Shown: piece after piece, positions 25,256 through 34,166 of the stretch
How positions within the stretch are numbered: the first letter of the stretch is position 1
Layout of the letters: each line of letters begins with the position of its first letter
Source: Gemmatimonadota bacterium
GTDB lineage: Bacteria > Gemmatimonadota > Gemmatimonadetes > Gemmatimonadales > Gemmatimonadaceae
NCBI GenBank assembly: GCA_021298835.1
Contig: JAJTHG010000042.1
Span: 1-45,033 of the forward strand
Direction of reading: 5' to 3'
DNA: 45,033 nt
Position numbers and translations under genes: made by a program
Notes under the pieces: generated by a model
What the model saw: only the letters and a program-made list of their open reading frames with translations
The model's database searches: none
What the model was told of the DNA's origin: nothing

Positions 25256-27024
25256 GGATACGCCCAAAACCAAGCTTTCCCCTCACGTGACGCGCCATCC
25301 GGCTCGGAGACGTAGACTTCGAGCGAGGCTTGGATCGGATACTCCGAGCCGGTAGGGCCAAAACACGCTTCGGTTGACGGGCTCGTGGACCCGGTGGCCG
25401 GCCAGTAGTACGTGTACGGCCCGTGGCCACCGACGACGCTGGCGACGGAGAAATGCCAGCAGTAGTCCCCCTCCGCGGGTGTGGCCGTTGCGACGACCTC
25501 CGAGATTCCGCCTATCGCCCTCAGGACATCGGGGGCGCCGTATCCGACGTCGGTGCTCCATCGCTGGCACCGGGGAGTCCACGCGTGCGAGCATCGAAGT
25601 ACCGCCAACAAGCTGTCTCGAGTAATGGTCGGAAAACGGGACCACACGAGAGCGGCAGCGCCCGCGAATGCGGACACGGCGGCGGAAGAGCCACGAAACC
25701 GGATGGGGGTTCCAGCAGGCCAACCGGTACCTGATGTTGCGACACCCGGAAGATCGCCGATCATCGCAAACTCTACCTTTGGCCCACGGCTAACGTTCGA
25801 GGGCACCCACCCGCCGAGTTCCATCGCCGTCACCGCTATCACGCCTGGCTCGGAGGCTGGAAACACGATGAAACGCGTAGGGTCCCGAATCCAACTCGGG
25901 CAGGTGCCCATAACATCCAACAGCCAGCACACGATTGGCGGGGCAACCGATGATCCGGTCCACGTTCCGGCGGCTGCAACCAGCAGAGGAACTCTACGAC
26001 CAGGTTCCACTCGAGCGGCGTAGCTGATTGCATCCCGGATCGATTGAAAAGCAGTCGTCGACCCGATCGCCATGGAGATGATCCACGCGCCCTGATCCGC
26101 GGCCTGAATGATGCCTTGGGCAACGCTGACCGCCGACCAATTCACGACCGAGCCTGGAGTGGCTTCGACAGACAGCAGATTGGCGCCGTACGCAATGCCA
26201 ACGCCGCCAAGTCCGTCACGCGGCGCCCCAATGACACCGGCGACACGGGTGCCGTGTCCGCACCCGTCGCCCGTCGGGTTCGGCGAAAAGAAAGAAAACC
26301 CCATTGTGCTGAGTCTCGTGATGCTTCGGCCAGCGCTTGCGCCGGCCGCAAACCGCGTCGTGAACTCAGGGACGACGTTGTCCGTGCCTGTATCAACGTA
26401 TCCAATCGTTACACCGGCACCCGTGACGCCCTTTTTCCACGCCTCGGATATCCCCTGCATCCGGTACTGGATCGGGACGATGTCGCCTTCAGGAAGCGAG
26501 AACGTCGGTTGCACGAGAGCGGCCGGAGCGCCGCAACCGGGACTCTGTGCCACAGCAATCATTCGCGCAGGCTCCACGAAATACACGTCGGGGCGCTTGC
26601 GAAGCGCACGGAGTGCTCCGAGCGATGACACCTGCACGACCGCGTGGGGCAGCTCTCGCGACGTGTACCTGAGTCTGACTTCGTCCTTTGCTTCTCGTCC
26701 CTCACTCGCAAAGAGCCGCTGCGCACGACTCTCCCACTGTGCCCGCGTGAGAAGCGGCCTGCCGCTCTCCAGTCCCCCGGCTGCGCCGTCGGGACGCAAG
26801 CCGACGATTACCTCCCGGTCCGACGCCGCAATCGAAGCCCACAGTTCCTCGTCGGGAATCTCACTCCATTCCCGAGGAGGTTGCTGTTCGATCGAGCCGG
26901 CTGCTCCGCCAGGGTTGCTGACGCTACCCCCACCCCGGGGGAAATGCGTCATTGTGGCCGTGGGATCCGAGCAGCCGATCAGCCCTGTCATCACGACTGC
27001 CGCGGCGACCCGGTAGGTATTCAT
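25252..27024 (-). CDS. Subtilisin-like (S8) serine protease lipoprotein with inhibitor-I9-like prodomain
   Basis: A 590-residue protein from ATG 27024, giving a lipoprotein signal with lipobox LIGC (Cys18). An I9-like propeptide spans roughly residues 70-158, ending LPHAVVQVSS...VYFVEPA. The S8 domain has Asp211 (GYVDTGTDN), His257 (GDGCGHGTRVAGVIGA) and Ser447 (FRGSSAAVSAFAG). Two departures from subtilisin are notable: the oxyanion-hole Asn (usual AAGN) is Thr354, and the usual GTSMAAP is GSSAAVS. The last 80 residues look like a PKD-type beta domain (GPYTYYWPATGS). It probably acts at the cell surface or periplasm, self-processing its prodomain. First gene of a two-gene unit with the RCC1 lipoprotein. 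The 278-nt region upstream holds no convincing gene. Confidence 0.87.
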   Translation of the reverse strand: MNTYRVAAAVVMTGLIGCSDPTATMTHFPRGGGSVSNPGGAAGSIEQQPPREWSEIPDEELWASIAASDREVIVGLRPDGAAGGLESGRPLLTRAQWESRAQRLFASEGREAKDEVRLRYTSRELPHAVVQVSSLGALRALRKRPDVYFVEPARMIAVAQSPGCGAPAALVQPTFSLPEGDIVPIQYRMQGISEAWKKGVTGAGVTIGYVDTGTDNVVPEFTTRFAAGASAGRSITRLSTMGFSFFSPNPTGDGCGHGTRVAGVIGAPRDGLGGVGIAYGANLLSVEATPGSVVNWSAVSVAQGIIQAADQGAWIISMAIGSTTAFQSIRDAISYAARVEPGRRVPLLVAAAGTWTGSSVAPPIVCWLLDVMGTCPSWIRDPTRFIVFPASEPGVIAVTAMELGGWVPSNVSRGPKVEFAMIGDLPGVATSGTGWPAGTPIRFRGSSAAVSAFAGAAALVWSRFPTITRDSLLAVLRCSHAWTPRCQRWSTDVGYGAPDVLRAIGGISEVVATATPAEGDYCWHFSVASVVGGHGPYTYYWPATGSTSPSTEACFGPTGSEYPIQASLEVYVSEPDGASREGKAWFWAYP

Positions 27025-27261
27025 CAGCGGTACGGTTACGGGTTGGCGTGCTGCGCTCTTCCTGTGAATACGTAGGGGCAGGATTCGGGGCCGGCAAGCC
27101 TTGGACCGCAAGGTTTTCTGTCACGGCGAGCACGACGAGGCCAGCCAATACTTCGCCGTGCGGTTCGAGCATCGCCGTTGCACTATCAAGCGTCATCGAT
27201 GTGCGGGTGAGCCCAATTGGCCGTCCTCGACAGAGAAGGTCGAAGGTCCTACGGCTTGAGG

Positions 27262-27290
27262 TTGCTGAACGTGTTGTCGCGCCGTAACTT
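27262..27290 (+). promoter_or_regulatory. Predicted promoter of yicC-gmk-rpoZ
   Basis: TTGCTG (27262-27267), a 17-nt spacer and TAACTT (27285-27290) lie 12 nt before ATG 27303. The string TAACTTACGCG is almost identical to TAGCTTACGCG in front of moaD. The predicted leader is about 5 nt. Confidence 0.5.
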
Positions 27291-27302
27291 ACGCGACTTG
27301 CC

Positions 27303-28184
27303 ATGATTAGATCCATGACCGGATTCGGCGCTGCGGAAGGCACCGTCGGGGGAACGACCGTCGGGGTCGAACTCCGTACGGTCAACCACCGCTTCTTCAA
27401 CCCGAACCTCAAGCTGCCGTCCCGGCTGTCGCGCTTCGAAGCCGATGTCCGCGAGGCCCTGCGCAAGCGCGTAGCCCGCGGGCACGTGGCGTGCACCGTC
27501 CGCTACGTGCGCGAGGCGGAGGGGACGGGCCCGCGGCTCGACTTCGACCGAGCGGCGTCGTTTATCGACGAACTGCGCACCCTGCAGCGTCGGCACGGCC
27601 TCGGGGGCGAGGTGGACGTCACGACGATTGCGCGGCTGCCCGGCCTGTTCAGCGACGACGTCGCGGACGCCGATGCCGCGGGCTCGGTCGACGAGGTGCT
27701 GGCAGTCGTCGAGGCCGCGCTCGACGCCCTCATGGCCATGCGCGAGCAGGAAGGGGCGCGACTCGCCCAGGTGCTGCGCGAGCGGCTCGACGTCATGGAA
27801 GCCGCCATGCAGCGCATCGCCACCCGCGCCCCGGAGCGGCTCGTCACGCTCCGGGACCGGCTCAGGGGGTCCGTGCAGGAGCTGGCGCAGGGTGTGGCGG
27901 TCAGCGAGGACCGGCTGGCGCAGGAGATCGCCGTGCTCGCCGACCGGCTCGACGTCTCCGAAGAGCTCGACCGCTTCCGCTCGCACCTCGTGGCGTTCCG
28001 CGCGGCACTCGCCGAGACGGGCGGCGAGCCGATCGGCAAGCGGCTCGGCTTCCTCGTGCAGGAACTCCTGCGCGAGGCCAACACCACGGGGGCGAAGGCA
28101 AACGACGCCGCGATCGCGCGCGAAGTCATCGCCGTCAAGGAAGAACTCGAGCGCATCCGCGAGCAGGTGGAGAACCTCGAGTGA
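27303..28184 (+). CDS. yicC: YicC family endoribonuclease
   Basis: A 293-residue YicC-like protein. The signature N-terminus MIRSMTGFGAAEG is followed by VELRTVNHRFFNPNLKLPS. The C-terminal domain has EELDRFRSHLVAFR, GKRLGFLVQELLREANTTGAKAND and the terminal VKEELERIREQVENLE. YicC is an oligomeric endoribonuclease implicated in RNA turnover. The gene overlaps gmk by 4 nt (GTGA), the usual yicC-gmk-rpoZ order. Complete and of normal length. Confidence 0.95.
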   Translation: MIRSMTGFGAAEGTVGGTTVGVELRTVNHRFFNPNLKLPSRLSRFEADVREALRKRVARGHVACTVRYVREAEGTGPRLDFDRAASFIDELRTLQRRHGLGGEVDVTTIARLPGLFSDDVADADAAGSVDEVLAVVEAALDALMAMREQEGARLAQVLRERLDVMEAAMQRIATRAPERLVTLRDRLRGSVQELAQGVAVSEDRLAQEIAVLADRLDVSEELDRFRSHLVAFRAALAETGGEPIGKRLGFLVQELLREANTTGAKANDAAIAREVIAVKEELERIREQVENLE

Positions 28185-28828
28185 CGCGCCCCTTCCCGCT
28201 GGTGCTCTCGGCCCCCTCGGGTGGCGGCAAGACGACCGTCGCACGCGCCCTGCTCGCGCGGCGCGACGACGTCGGGTATTCGGTGTCGTGCACCACGCGC
28301 CCCCCCCGGGCCGGCGAGGTGGACGGCGAGGCGTACCACTTCCTGACGACCGAGGCCTTCGAGGCGGAGATCGCCGCCGGGGGCTTCGCCGAGTTCGCGC
28401 AGGTGCACGGTCGCTGGTACGGCACGCGGGCGGCCGAACTGCGGCGCGTCATGGCGGGCGGGCGGCACGTGATCCTCGACATCGACGTGCAGGGGGCGGA
28501 GCAGATCGCGGCCGCCTTTCCCGACGCGGTGTTGGTCTTCCTGCTGCCGCCCTCCGGCGAAACCCTGCTGGCCCGCCTCACCGGCCGCAACACGGATGAC
28601 CGGGCGGCGATCCTCCGGCGCATGCGGAACGCCCTCGAGGAACTCCGGCATGTCACCCGTTATCATTACGTGGTCGTCAACGACGACCTCGAACAGACGA
28701 TCCGCCGTGTGGGGGCGATCCTCGACGCCGAAGTGGTGCGGCATGCCCGCCACGAGGCGCTCGATGACCGGCTCGCCGGCCTGATGTCCGACCTGGAGCA
28801 GCGGCTCCGGGCCTTTGCGCACTCCTGA
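28181..28828 (+). CDS. gmk: Guanylate kinase
   Basis: A 215-residue enzyme phosphorylating GMP to GDP with ATP. GTG 28181 overlaps the yicC stop by 4 nt. The P-loop is SAPSGGGKTTVARAL. The GMP-binding block is VSCTTRPPRAGEVDGEAYHF, with EFAQVHGRWYGT and ILDIDVQGAEQI following. The lid region LTGRNTDD differs slightly from the common RGTE(T/S)D but is in place. Essential housekeeping enzyme, normal length. Confidence 0.96.
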   Translation: MTRPFPLVLSAPSGGGKTTVARALLARRDDVGYSVSCTTRPPRAGEVDGEAYHFLTTEAFEAEIAAGGFAEFAQVHGRWYGTRAAELRRVMAGGRHVILDIDVQGAEQIAAAFPDAVLVFLLPPSGETLLARLTGRNTDDRAAILRRMRNALEELRHVTRYHYVVVNDDLEQTIRRVGAILDAEVVRHARHEALDDRLAGLMSDLEQRLRAFAHS

Positions 28829-28856
28829 GTCCCCCCGTCCCGCCCCGAGGCATCCG

Positions 28857-29066
28857 ATGCAGGTCTTCACGCCCGCCGACGTCACCAAGCACACCGCCAA
28901 CAAGTACCTCGGCGTGCTCATCACCGCGAAGTTCGCGCGGCTGCTCAACGAGTTCCCGCGCGACCGCTCGGGCAAGGAGAAGAAGCTCACCACGCGGTCG
29001 CTCGAGGAGCTGACCGACGGGCGGGTCGAGTACAAGGTCGTCCCCAAGAAGCGGCCGACGGAGTAG
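28857..29066 (+). CDS. rpoZ: RNA polymerase omega subunit (RpoZ-like)
   Basis: A 69-residue protein from ATG 28857. Features are an N-terminal TPADVTKHTANKYLGVLITAKFAR helix, then SGKEKKLTTRSLEELTDGRVEYKVV. The T(S)xKLT...AL(E)E arrangement matches omega. Its place directly after gmk supports this. Omega helps RNA polymerase assembly around the beta' subunit. The match is weaker than for E. coli RpoZ, but length and context agree. Confidence 0.82.
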   Translation: MQVFTPADVTKHTANKYLGVLITAKFARLLNEFPRDRSGKEKKLTTRSLEELTDGRVEYKVVPKKRPTE

Positions 29067-29086
29067 CCCCCGGCCGGGGCACGCGC

Positions 29087-30283
29087 GTGGCGCGCATCCT
29101 CCTCGGCGTCACCGGGGGCATCGCGAGCTACAAGAGCGTGTGGCTCGCGCGCCTGCTCACGCAGGCGGGGCACGAGGTGGACGTCGTCATGAGTCGCGCA
29201 GCGCGCGAGTTCGTCGGGGCGATCACCTTCGAAGCCGTCACCGGCCGCCCCGTGCACACGCAGTTGCTCGACGCCGGCCACGCGCTCGACCACATCAAGC
29301 TCGCGCGGGCGGCCGACGCGCTCGTCGTCGCCCCGGCCACAGCGGAGTTCCTCGCCAAGGCGGCGGGCGGGCACGCCGACGACCTGCTGACGGCCTGCCT
29401 CCTCGCGGCGACCTGCCCGGTGCTGGTCGTCCCCGCGATGAACGATCGCATGTGGGCCCACCCGCAGGTCGCGCAGAACGTCGCGCACCTCCGCGCCCTC
29501 GGATACGCCATCCTCGAGCCGGCGGTCGGCCCTCTGGCGCAGGGCGAGGGCAGCGGAGCGGGGCGCCTGCCCGAGCCCGAGGTGATCGCCGCCCGCGTCG
29601 CGCGGCTGGTGGCCCCGGCGTCGGCCCTGCGCGGCCGGCACGTCGTGGTGACGGCCGGCCCCACGCGTGAAGCCGTGGACCCCGTGCGCTTCGTGAGCAA
29701 CCACTCCACCGGCAAGATGGGCGTCGCCATCGCCGAGGCCGCGTGGCGACGCGGGGCCGAGGTGACGCTGATTGCCGGCCCGATGTCCGCGCCCGTGGGG
29801 GCGTGGCTCCCGGTCGTCCCCGTCGAGACGACGCAGGAGATGGCCGATGCGGTGCGGGCCGCGCTGCCGCGGGCGGACGTCCTCGTGATGGCAGCCGCCC
29901 CCGCGGACTTCCGCCCCGTCGAGCCGGCCGCGCAGAAGATCAAGAAGGGCGCCGCGCCGCGGCCGATCGAGTTGACGCCGACCCCCGACATCCTCCTGAC
30001 GACGCGCGCCGATCGCCGCCCGGGGTCGGTGATCGTCGGGTTCGCGCTCGAGACCACCGACGTGCTCGCCAGTGCGCGCCGCAAGCTCGAGGTGAAGTCG
30101 CTCGACCTCGTGGTGGCCAATGACGCGACCGAGCCCGGGGCGGGCTTCGGGCACGACACGAATCGGGTGACCCTCGTGACGGCCGAGGGCGAGGTCGCCC
30201 TGCCGCTGCTGGCGAAGCCGGCGGTGGCGGAAGCCATCCTCGACGAAGTCGAGGCCCGGCTCGCTCGCCAGGGCGCGTCGTGA
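29087..30283 (+). CDS. coaBC: Bifunctional phosphopantothenoylcysteine decarboxylase / phosphopantothenate-cysteine ligase
   Basis: A 398-residue fusion, starting at GTG 29087. The CoaC half (about 1-175) has the flavin site GVTGGIASYKS, the His of LDHIKLARAADALVVAPATAEFLAK and the substrate clamp PAMNDRMW. The CoaB half has VVVTAGPTREAVDPVRFVSN, NHSTGKMG, AAAPADFRP and the KIKKG motif. Together they make 4'-phosphopantetheine precursors for coenzyme A. Lies 20 nt after rpoZ and overlaps the next gene by 4 nt. Confidence 0.96.
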   Translation: MARILLGVTGGIASYKSVWLARLLTQAGHEVDVVMSRAAREFVGAITFEAVTGRPVHTQLLDAGHALDHIKLARAADALVVAPATAEFLAKAAGGHADDLLTACLLAATCPVLVVPAMNDRMWAHPQVAQNVAHLRALGYAILEPAVGPLAQGEGSGAGRLPEPEVIAARVARLVAPASALRGRHVVVTAGPTREAVDPVRFVSNHSTGKMGVAIAEAAWRRGAEVTLIAGPMSAPVGAWLPVVPVETTQEMADAVRAALPRADVLVMAAAPADFRPVEPAAQKIKKGAAPRPIELTPTPDILLTTRADRRPGSVIVGFALETTDVLASARRKLEVKSLDLVVANDATEPGAGFGHDTNRVTLVTAEGEVALPLLAKPAVAEAILDEVEARLARQGAS

Positions 30284-31332
30284 GCGATCCGCGCGATCTC
30301 TTGCGGCGCTACCTCGAGCAGCGGCGGGAACTGGGCGAGACGGAGTTCAGGCTCGACGGCCTCGACGTGGACGCCGCGCTGGCGATGATCGCGAACGCCA
30401 AGGCGGCACCCGCGCCCGCTCCGCCGCCGCTGCGACGGAGTGGCGCGAGCGATGCCGCCCCGCCCGCGGGCAGCGGAGACTGGCGCGCAGCCCTGAGCGG
30501 CGCAGGCCTCGGGCCGAAGGCGGCGGGAACGCCGCCGTCGCCCGATGCCCCCGGGGATGCGGTGCCCGATCCCGTGTTGCCGGCGCCGGACGTGCCGCCC
30601 TCGTCGCGCGCGGCCGACCCGCCGGCATCGGGGGTGCCTCCGGCCGGCGATCGCCGCTTCGCCTTCGCGGCGCCCGAGGACGCGGGCCGCGGCCTCCCCG
30701 ACGACGGGCTCCTCGACGGCCTCGTGGTGGGGCAGGCCGGCGGCACCGCGCTTCAGGGTGACGTGGCGGCCGCGAACGCCATCGAGGACATCGCGCGCCT
30801 GGTCGCCGCGTGCGCCGCCTGCGGACTCGGTGCCACCAAGCAGCGGGATGTCGTGGGGGAAGGCGACCCCAACGCCGACTTCGTCGTGGTCGGCGAAGCG
30901 CCGGGCGAGCAGGAGGACCTGTCGGGCCGACCCTTCGTGGGCGCGTCCGGCCAGTTGCTGACGAAGATCCTCGCCGCGATCAACCTGCCGCGTGAGCAGG
31001 TCTACATCTGCAACGTGATCAAGCACCGGCCGCCGGGAAACCGCAACCCGACCCCGGCCGAAGTGGCGGCCTGCTCGCCGTTCCTGCTGCGTCAGCTCGA
31101 ACTCGTCAAGCCCAAGGTGATCCTCGCGGTGGGGACGTTCGCCGCCCAGACCCTGCTGCGCACGAAGGAGCCGATCGGTAAGTTGCGGGGCCGGGTGCAC
31201 CGCTACTTCGGCGTGCCGCTCGTGGTGACCTATCACCCAGCCGCGCTGCTCAGGAATCCCTCCTGGAAGCGCCCCACGTGGGACGATGTCCAGCTCGCCC
31301 GACGAATTCTCGACCGCGCGTCCCGCGCGTGA
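30280..31332 (+). CDS. Family 4-type uracil-DNA glycosylase with long disordered linker
   Basis: A 350-residue protein from GTG 30280 (GTGA overlap with coaBC). An N-terminal charged helix (1-35) and about 120 residues of Pro/Ala-rich linker precede the glycosylase domain at about 168-350. Motif A is VVGEAPGEQEDLSGRPFVG, motif B is VTYHPAALLR. Candidate Fe-S ligands are Cys178 and Cys181 (CAACGLG) and Cys265 (EVAACSP). The position that is Cys in thermophile family-4 enzymes (VKCRPPGN) is His249 here (IKHRPPGN), with Cys244 five residues earlier. The enzyme removes uracil from DNA. Its last 47 nt overlap the start of dnaB. Confidence 0.88.
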   Translation: MSDPRDLLRRYLEQRRELGETEFRLDGLDVDAALAMIANAKAAPAPAPPPLRRSGASDAAPPAGSGDWRAALSGAGLGPKAAGTPPSPDAPGDAVPDPVLPAPDVPPSSRAADPPASGVPPAGDRRFAFAAPEDAGRGLPDDGLLDGLVVGQAGGTALQGDVAAANAIEDIARLVAACAACGLGATKQRDVVGEGDPNADFVVVGEAPGEQEDLSGRPFVGASGQLLTKILAAINLPREQVYICNVIKHRPPGNRNPTPAEVAACSPFLLRQLELVKPKVILAVGTFAAQTLLRTKEPIGKLRGRVHRYFGVPLVVTYHPAALLRNPSWKRPTWDDVQLARRILDRASRA

Positions 31333-32764
31333 TCCGTACAAGGAACGGCAGGCTCCGTGGTCGGAAGACGCGGAGCAGGCCGTGCTGTCCGCCATGCTGC
31401 TCGACGCCGACGCCGTGATGCGGGCCGCCGAGCTGCTGGAAGACAGCATGTTCTACCGCGAGGGGCATCGCCGGATCTTCCGGGCGATGATCGCCGTCAC
31501 CGAGCGGGGGGCGGTGGTGGATCCGCTCACCCTGGCGGACGAGCTCGACCGCCGCGGCGAGCTGGCGGCAGCGGGCGGCAAGGCGTATCTGGGCGTGCTC
31601 GTGGATGCCATCCCCACGGCGGCCAACGTCGAGTACCACGCGATGATTGTGCGCGAGAAGGCGATCCTGCGCCGCGTCATCGAGACCTCGACGGACCTGA
31701 TCGGGGAGGCCTTCGAGGGACGCATCACCGCTGCCGACCTGCTCGACGAGGCCGAGCGCCGGATGCTGCGGCTCGCCCAGAGCAAGTCGGGGGACCGCGC
31801 GGTACGGCTCAAGGAGCTGCTCTGGCCGGCGATGGAGCGGATCGAGGCGCGGCAGCAGGCCGGCGTGCAGATGACCGGCGTGCCGAGCGGCTTCGCCGAC
31901 CTCGACGACATGACGAACGGCTTCCAGGCGGGCGACCTCGTGATCATCGCGGCGCGTCCGTCGATGGGCAAGACGTCGTTCGCGATGAACATCGCCCTCA
32001 ACGCCGCGCTCGACGCGAAGAAGAAGGTCCTCATCTTCTCGCTCGAGATGAACAAGGACTCGCTCGTCCAGCGCCTGCTGACGAGCGAGGCGCGCGTGGA
32101 CGCGCAGCGGCTCCGCAAGGCGCAGCTGCGCGACGACGACTTCGTCCGGCTCGCCCGGGCGGCCGGCCTGCTCGGCCAGGCCGAGCTGCTGATCGACGAC
32201 GCCTCGAACATCGGGATGCTGGAGATCCGCTCGCGCGCGCGGCGCGCGAAGGCGGAATCCGGGCTCGACATGATCGTCGTGGACTACCTGCAGTTCATCC
32301 AGGAGCCCCCGGGCGCCGAGAGCCGCGTGCAGGCCGTCTCGCAGATCTCGCGGTTGCTCAAGTCGCTCGCGAAGGAACTCGAGGTGCCGGTGCTCGCCCT
32401 CTCGCAGCTCTCGCGGTCCACCGAGCAGCGCACGGGCGAGTCGCGCGGCCGCCCGCAGCTCGCCGACCTGCGCGACTCGGGCGCCATCGAGCAGGACGCC
32501 GACCTCGTCATGGGCATCTACCGGCCCGAGGTCTATGCGCTCAAGGAGGCGGGGGAGAGCGGCCAGCCGCCGCAGTTGCCGCCCGGCATCGAGGGACTCG
32601 CCGAGATCATCCTCCTCAAGCAACGCAACGGGCCGGTGGGCACGGTCGAGCTCACCTTCCAGAAGCAGTACACCCGCTTCGAGAACCGCTCCAACCGGCC
32701 GGCACCGCCCGAGCTGGCGGGGAGCGCGACGCGGGCGATGCCGCTTCCGCCCCCGCGGGGCTGA
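31286..32764 (+). CDS. dnaB: Replicative DNA helicase DnaB
   Basis: A 492-residue hexameric 5'-3' fork helicase. The N-terminal domain begins PWSEDAEQAVLSAMLLD (about 24-130). The RecA-like domain has Walker A ARPSMGKTSFAMN, Walker B MIVVDYLQFI, and the SLEMNKDSLVQRLLTSEARVD and LADLRDSGAIEQDAD blocks. The C-terminus is short and Pro-rich. ATG 31286 lies 47 nt inside the upstream glycosylase gene; no later start keeps the conserved N-terminus, so the overlap is real. No intein is present, and the length is normal. Confidence 0.97.
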   Translation: MSSSPDEFSTARPARDPYKERQAPWSEDAEQAVLSAMLLDADAVMRAAELLEDSMFYREGHRRIFRAMIAVTERGAVVDPLTLADELDRRGELAAAGGKAYLGVLVDAIPTAANVEYHAMIVREKAILRRVIETSTDLIGEAFEGRITAADLLDEAERRMLRLAQSKSGDRAVRLKELLWPAMERIEARQQAGVQMTGVPSGFADLDDMTNGFQAGDLVIIAARPSMGKTSFAMNIALNAALDAKKKVLIFSLEMNKDSLVQRLLTSEARVDAQRLRKAQLRDDDFVRLARAAGLLGQAELLIDDASNIGMLEIRSRARRAKAESGLDMIVVDYLQFIQEPPGAESRVQAVSQISRLLKSLAKELEVPVLALSQLSRSTEQRTGESRGRPQLADLRDSGAIEQDADLVMGIYRPEVYALKEAGESGQPPQLPPGIEGLAEIILLKQRNGPVGTVELTFQKQYTRFENRSNRPAPPELAGSATRAMPLPPPRG

Positions 32765-32770
32765 TCCCGG

Positions 32771-34153
32771 ATGGCGAAGGCGAAGACGGTCTATCGCTGC
32801 ACCGACTGCGGGGCCGAGAGCCCGAAGTGGGGCGGGCGCTGCGAGGGCTGCGGCGAGTGGAACACGATGGTCGAGGAGCGCGTCGCCGCGACGCCGGCCC
32901 GGGCGCGCGGCTCGGCCGCCCCCGCCGGCGGTGCCCATGCCGGCACGGCGGGCGCGACGCGCCGGCTGCGCGACGTGGACGGTGCCGAGTCGCAGCGCTG
33001 GCGCACCGGGCTCGGCGAGTTCGACTTCGTGCTCGGCGGGGGGATCGTCCCCGGCAGCGTGGTGCTCGTCGGCGGCGAGCCGGGCATCGGCAAGAGCACG
33101 CTGCTGCTGCAGGTCGCGGCCCTGCTGACGCGCGCCGGCAGGCCGTGCCTCTACGTGAGCGGCGAGGAGAGCGCGCTCCAGGTCAAGTTGCGCGCCGCGC
33201 GGCTCGACGGCGGTGCCGACGAGGTTGAACTCCTCTCCGAGACCGCGCTCGAGACCATCGCCGCGACGGCGCTCGAGCGGCGGCCGGCGGCGCTCGTGGT
33301 GGACTCGATCCAGACCGTGTACACCGCCGAGCTCGAGGGGGCACCGGGCAACGTCGGGCAGGTCCGCGAGTGCGCCGCCCGCCTGATGCGCCTCGCGAAG
33401 GACACGGGCATCGCGGTGATCCTCGTCGGGCACGTGACCAAGGGCGGCGGGATCGCCGGCCCCAAGACGCTCGAGCACATCGTGGACACCGTGCTGTACT
33501 TCGAAGGCGACGGCACACTCGATCACCGGGTGCTGCGGGCCACCAAGAACCGCTTCGGCTCGGTGGACGAGATCGGCGTCTTTCGCATGACCGGCGGCGG
33601 GCTCGTGCCGGTGGCGAACCCGAGCGAGCTCTTCCTCGGCGACCGCGCCGCACCGGCGAGCGGCAGCGCAGTGACGGCGCTCATCGAGGGGTCGCGGCCG
33701 GTGCTGCTCGAGGTGCAGGCGCTCGCCGCCAAGGCGGGCTTCGGCACCCCCCAGCGCGTCGCCACCGGCTACGACGGCCGCCGCCTCGCGCTGCTGCTCG
33801 CCGTGCTCGAACGCCGCGCGGGCCTCGCCTTCGGCACGCTGGACGTGTTCCTCAACGTCGTCGGTGGCGCCCGCCTCGTCGATCCGGCCGGCGACCTCGC
33901 GGTGGCGATGGCGCTGGCCTCGAGCGTCTTCGACCGGGCCCTGCCCGCCGATGCGATCTTCCTTGGCGAATTGGGACTCGGCGGCGAGATCCGGCCCGTC
34001 GCGCAGGCCGAGCGCCGCCTCGGCGAGGCGGCGCGGATGGGTATGCGCCTCGCCTACCTGAGCGAGCGGGGGGTGCCCCGCAGCGTGCCGCCCGGCCTTC
34101 GGGCGGTCGGCGTGCGCACTGTCGCCGACTGCTGCCGTACGCTCTTCCCGTGA
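32771..34153 (+). CDS. radA: DNA repair ATPase RadA
   Basis: A 460-residue RadA/Sms. The N-terminal C4 zinc finger is CTDCGAESPKW...CEGCGEW. The RecA-like ATPase has Walker A GGEPGIGKSTLLLQ, SGEESALQVKLRAARL and the RadA-specific KNRFGS motif. The C-terminal Lon-protease-like domain (from about 290) includes GYDGRRLALLLAVLE and FLGELGLGGEIRPV. It works in branch migration during recombination repair. Six nt separate it from dnaB. Confidence 0.97.
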   Translation: MAKAKTVYRCTDCGAESPKWGGRCEGCGEWNTMVEERVAATPARARGSAAPAGGAHAGTAGATRRLRDVDGAESQRWRTGLGEFDFVLGGGIVPGSVVLVGGEPGIGKSTLLLQVAALLTRAGRPCLYVSGEESALQVKLRAARLDGGADEVELLSETALETIAATALERRPAALVVDSIQTVYTAELEGAPGNVGQVRECAARLMRLAKDTGIAVILVGHVTKGGGIAGPKTLEHIVDTVLYFEGDGTLDHRVLRATKNRFGSVDEIGVFRMTGGGLVPVANPSELFLGDRAAPASGSAVTALIEGSRPVLLEVQALAAKAGFGTPQRVATGYDGRRLALLLAVLERRAGLAFGTLDVFLNVVGGARLVDPAGDLAVAMALASSVFDRALPADAIFLGELGLGGEIRPVAQAERRLGEAARMGMRLAYLSERGVPRSVPPGLRAVGVRTVADCCRTLFP

Positions 34154-34166
34154 TCCCCCGCTGCCC

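Noticed and set aside
26924..27496. Minus-strand frame of 190 codons covering the gap between the S8 protease and yicC
   Set aside because: It overlaps the 5' ends of both genes in other frames, is Arg/Ser/Pro-rich and lacks a signal, motif or ribosome binding site. A short hydrophobic stretch inside it is not enough.
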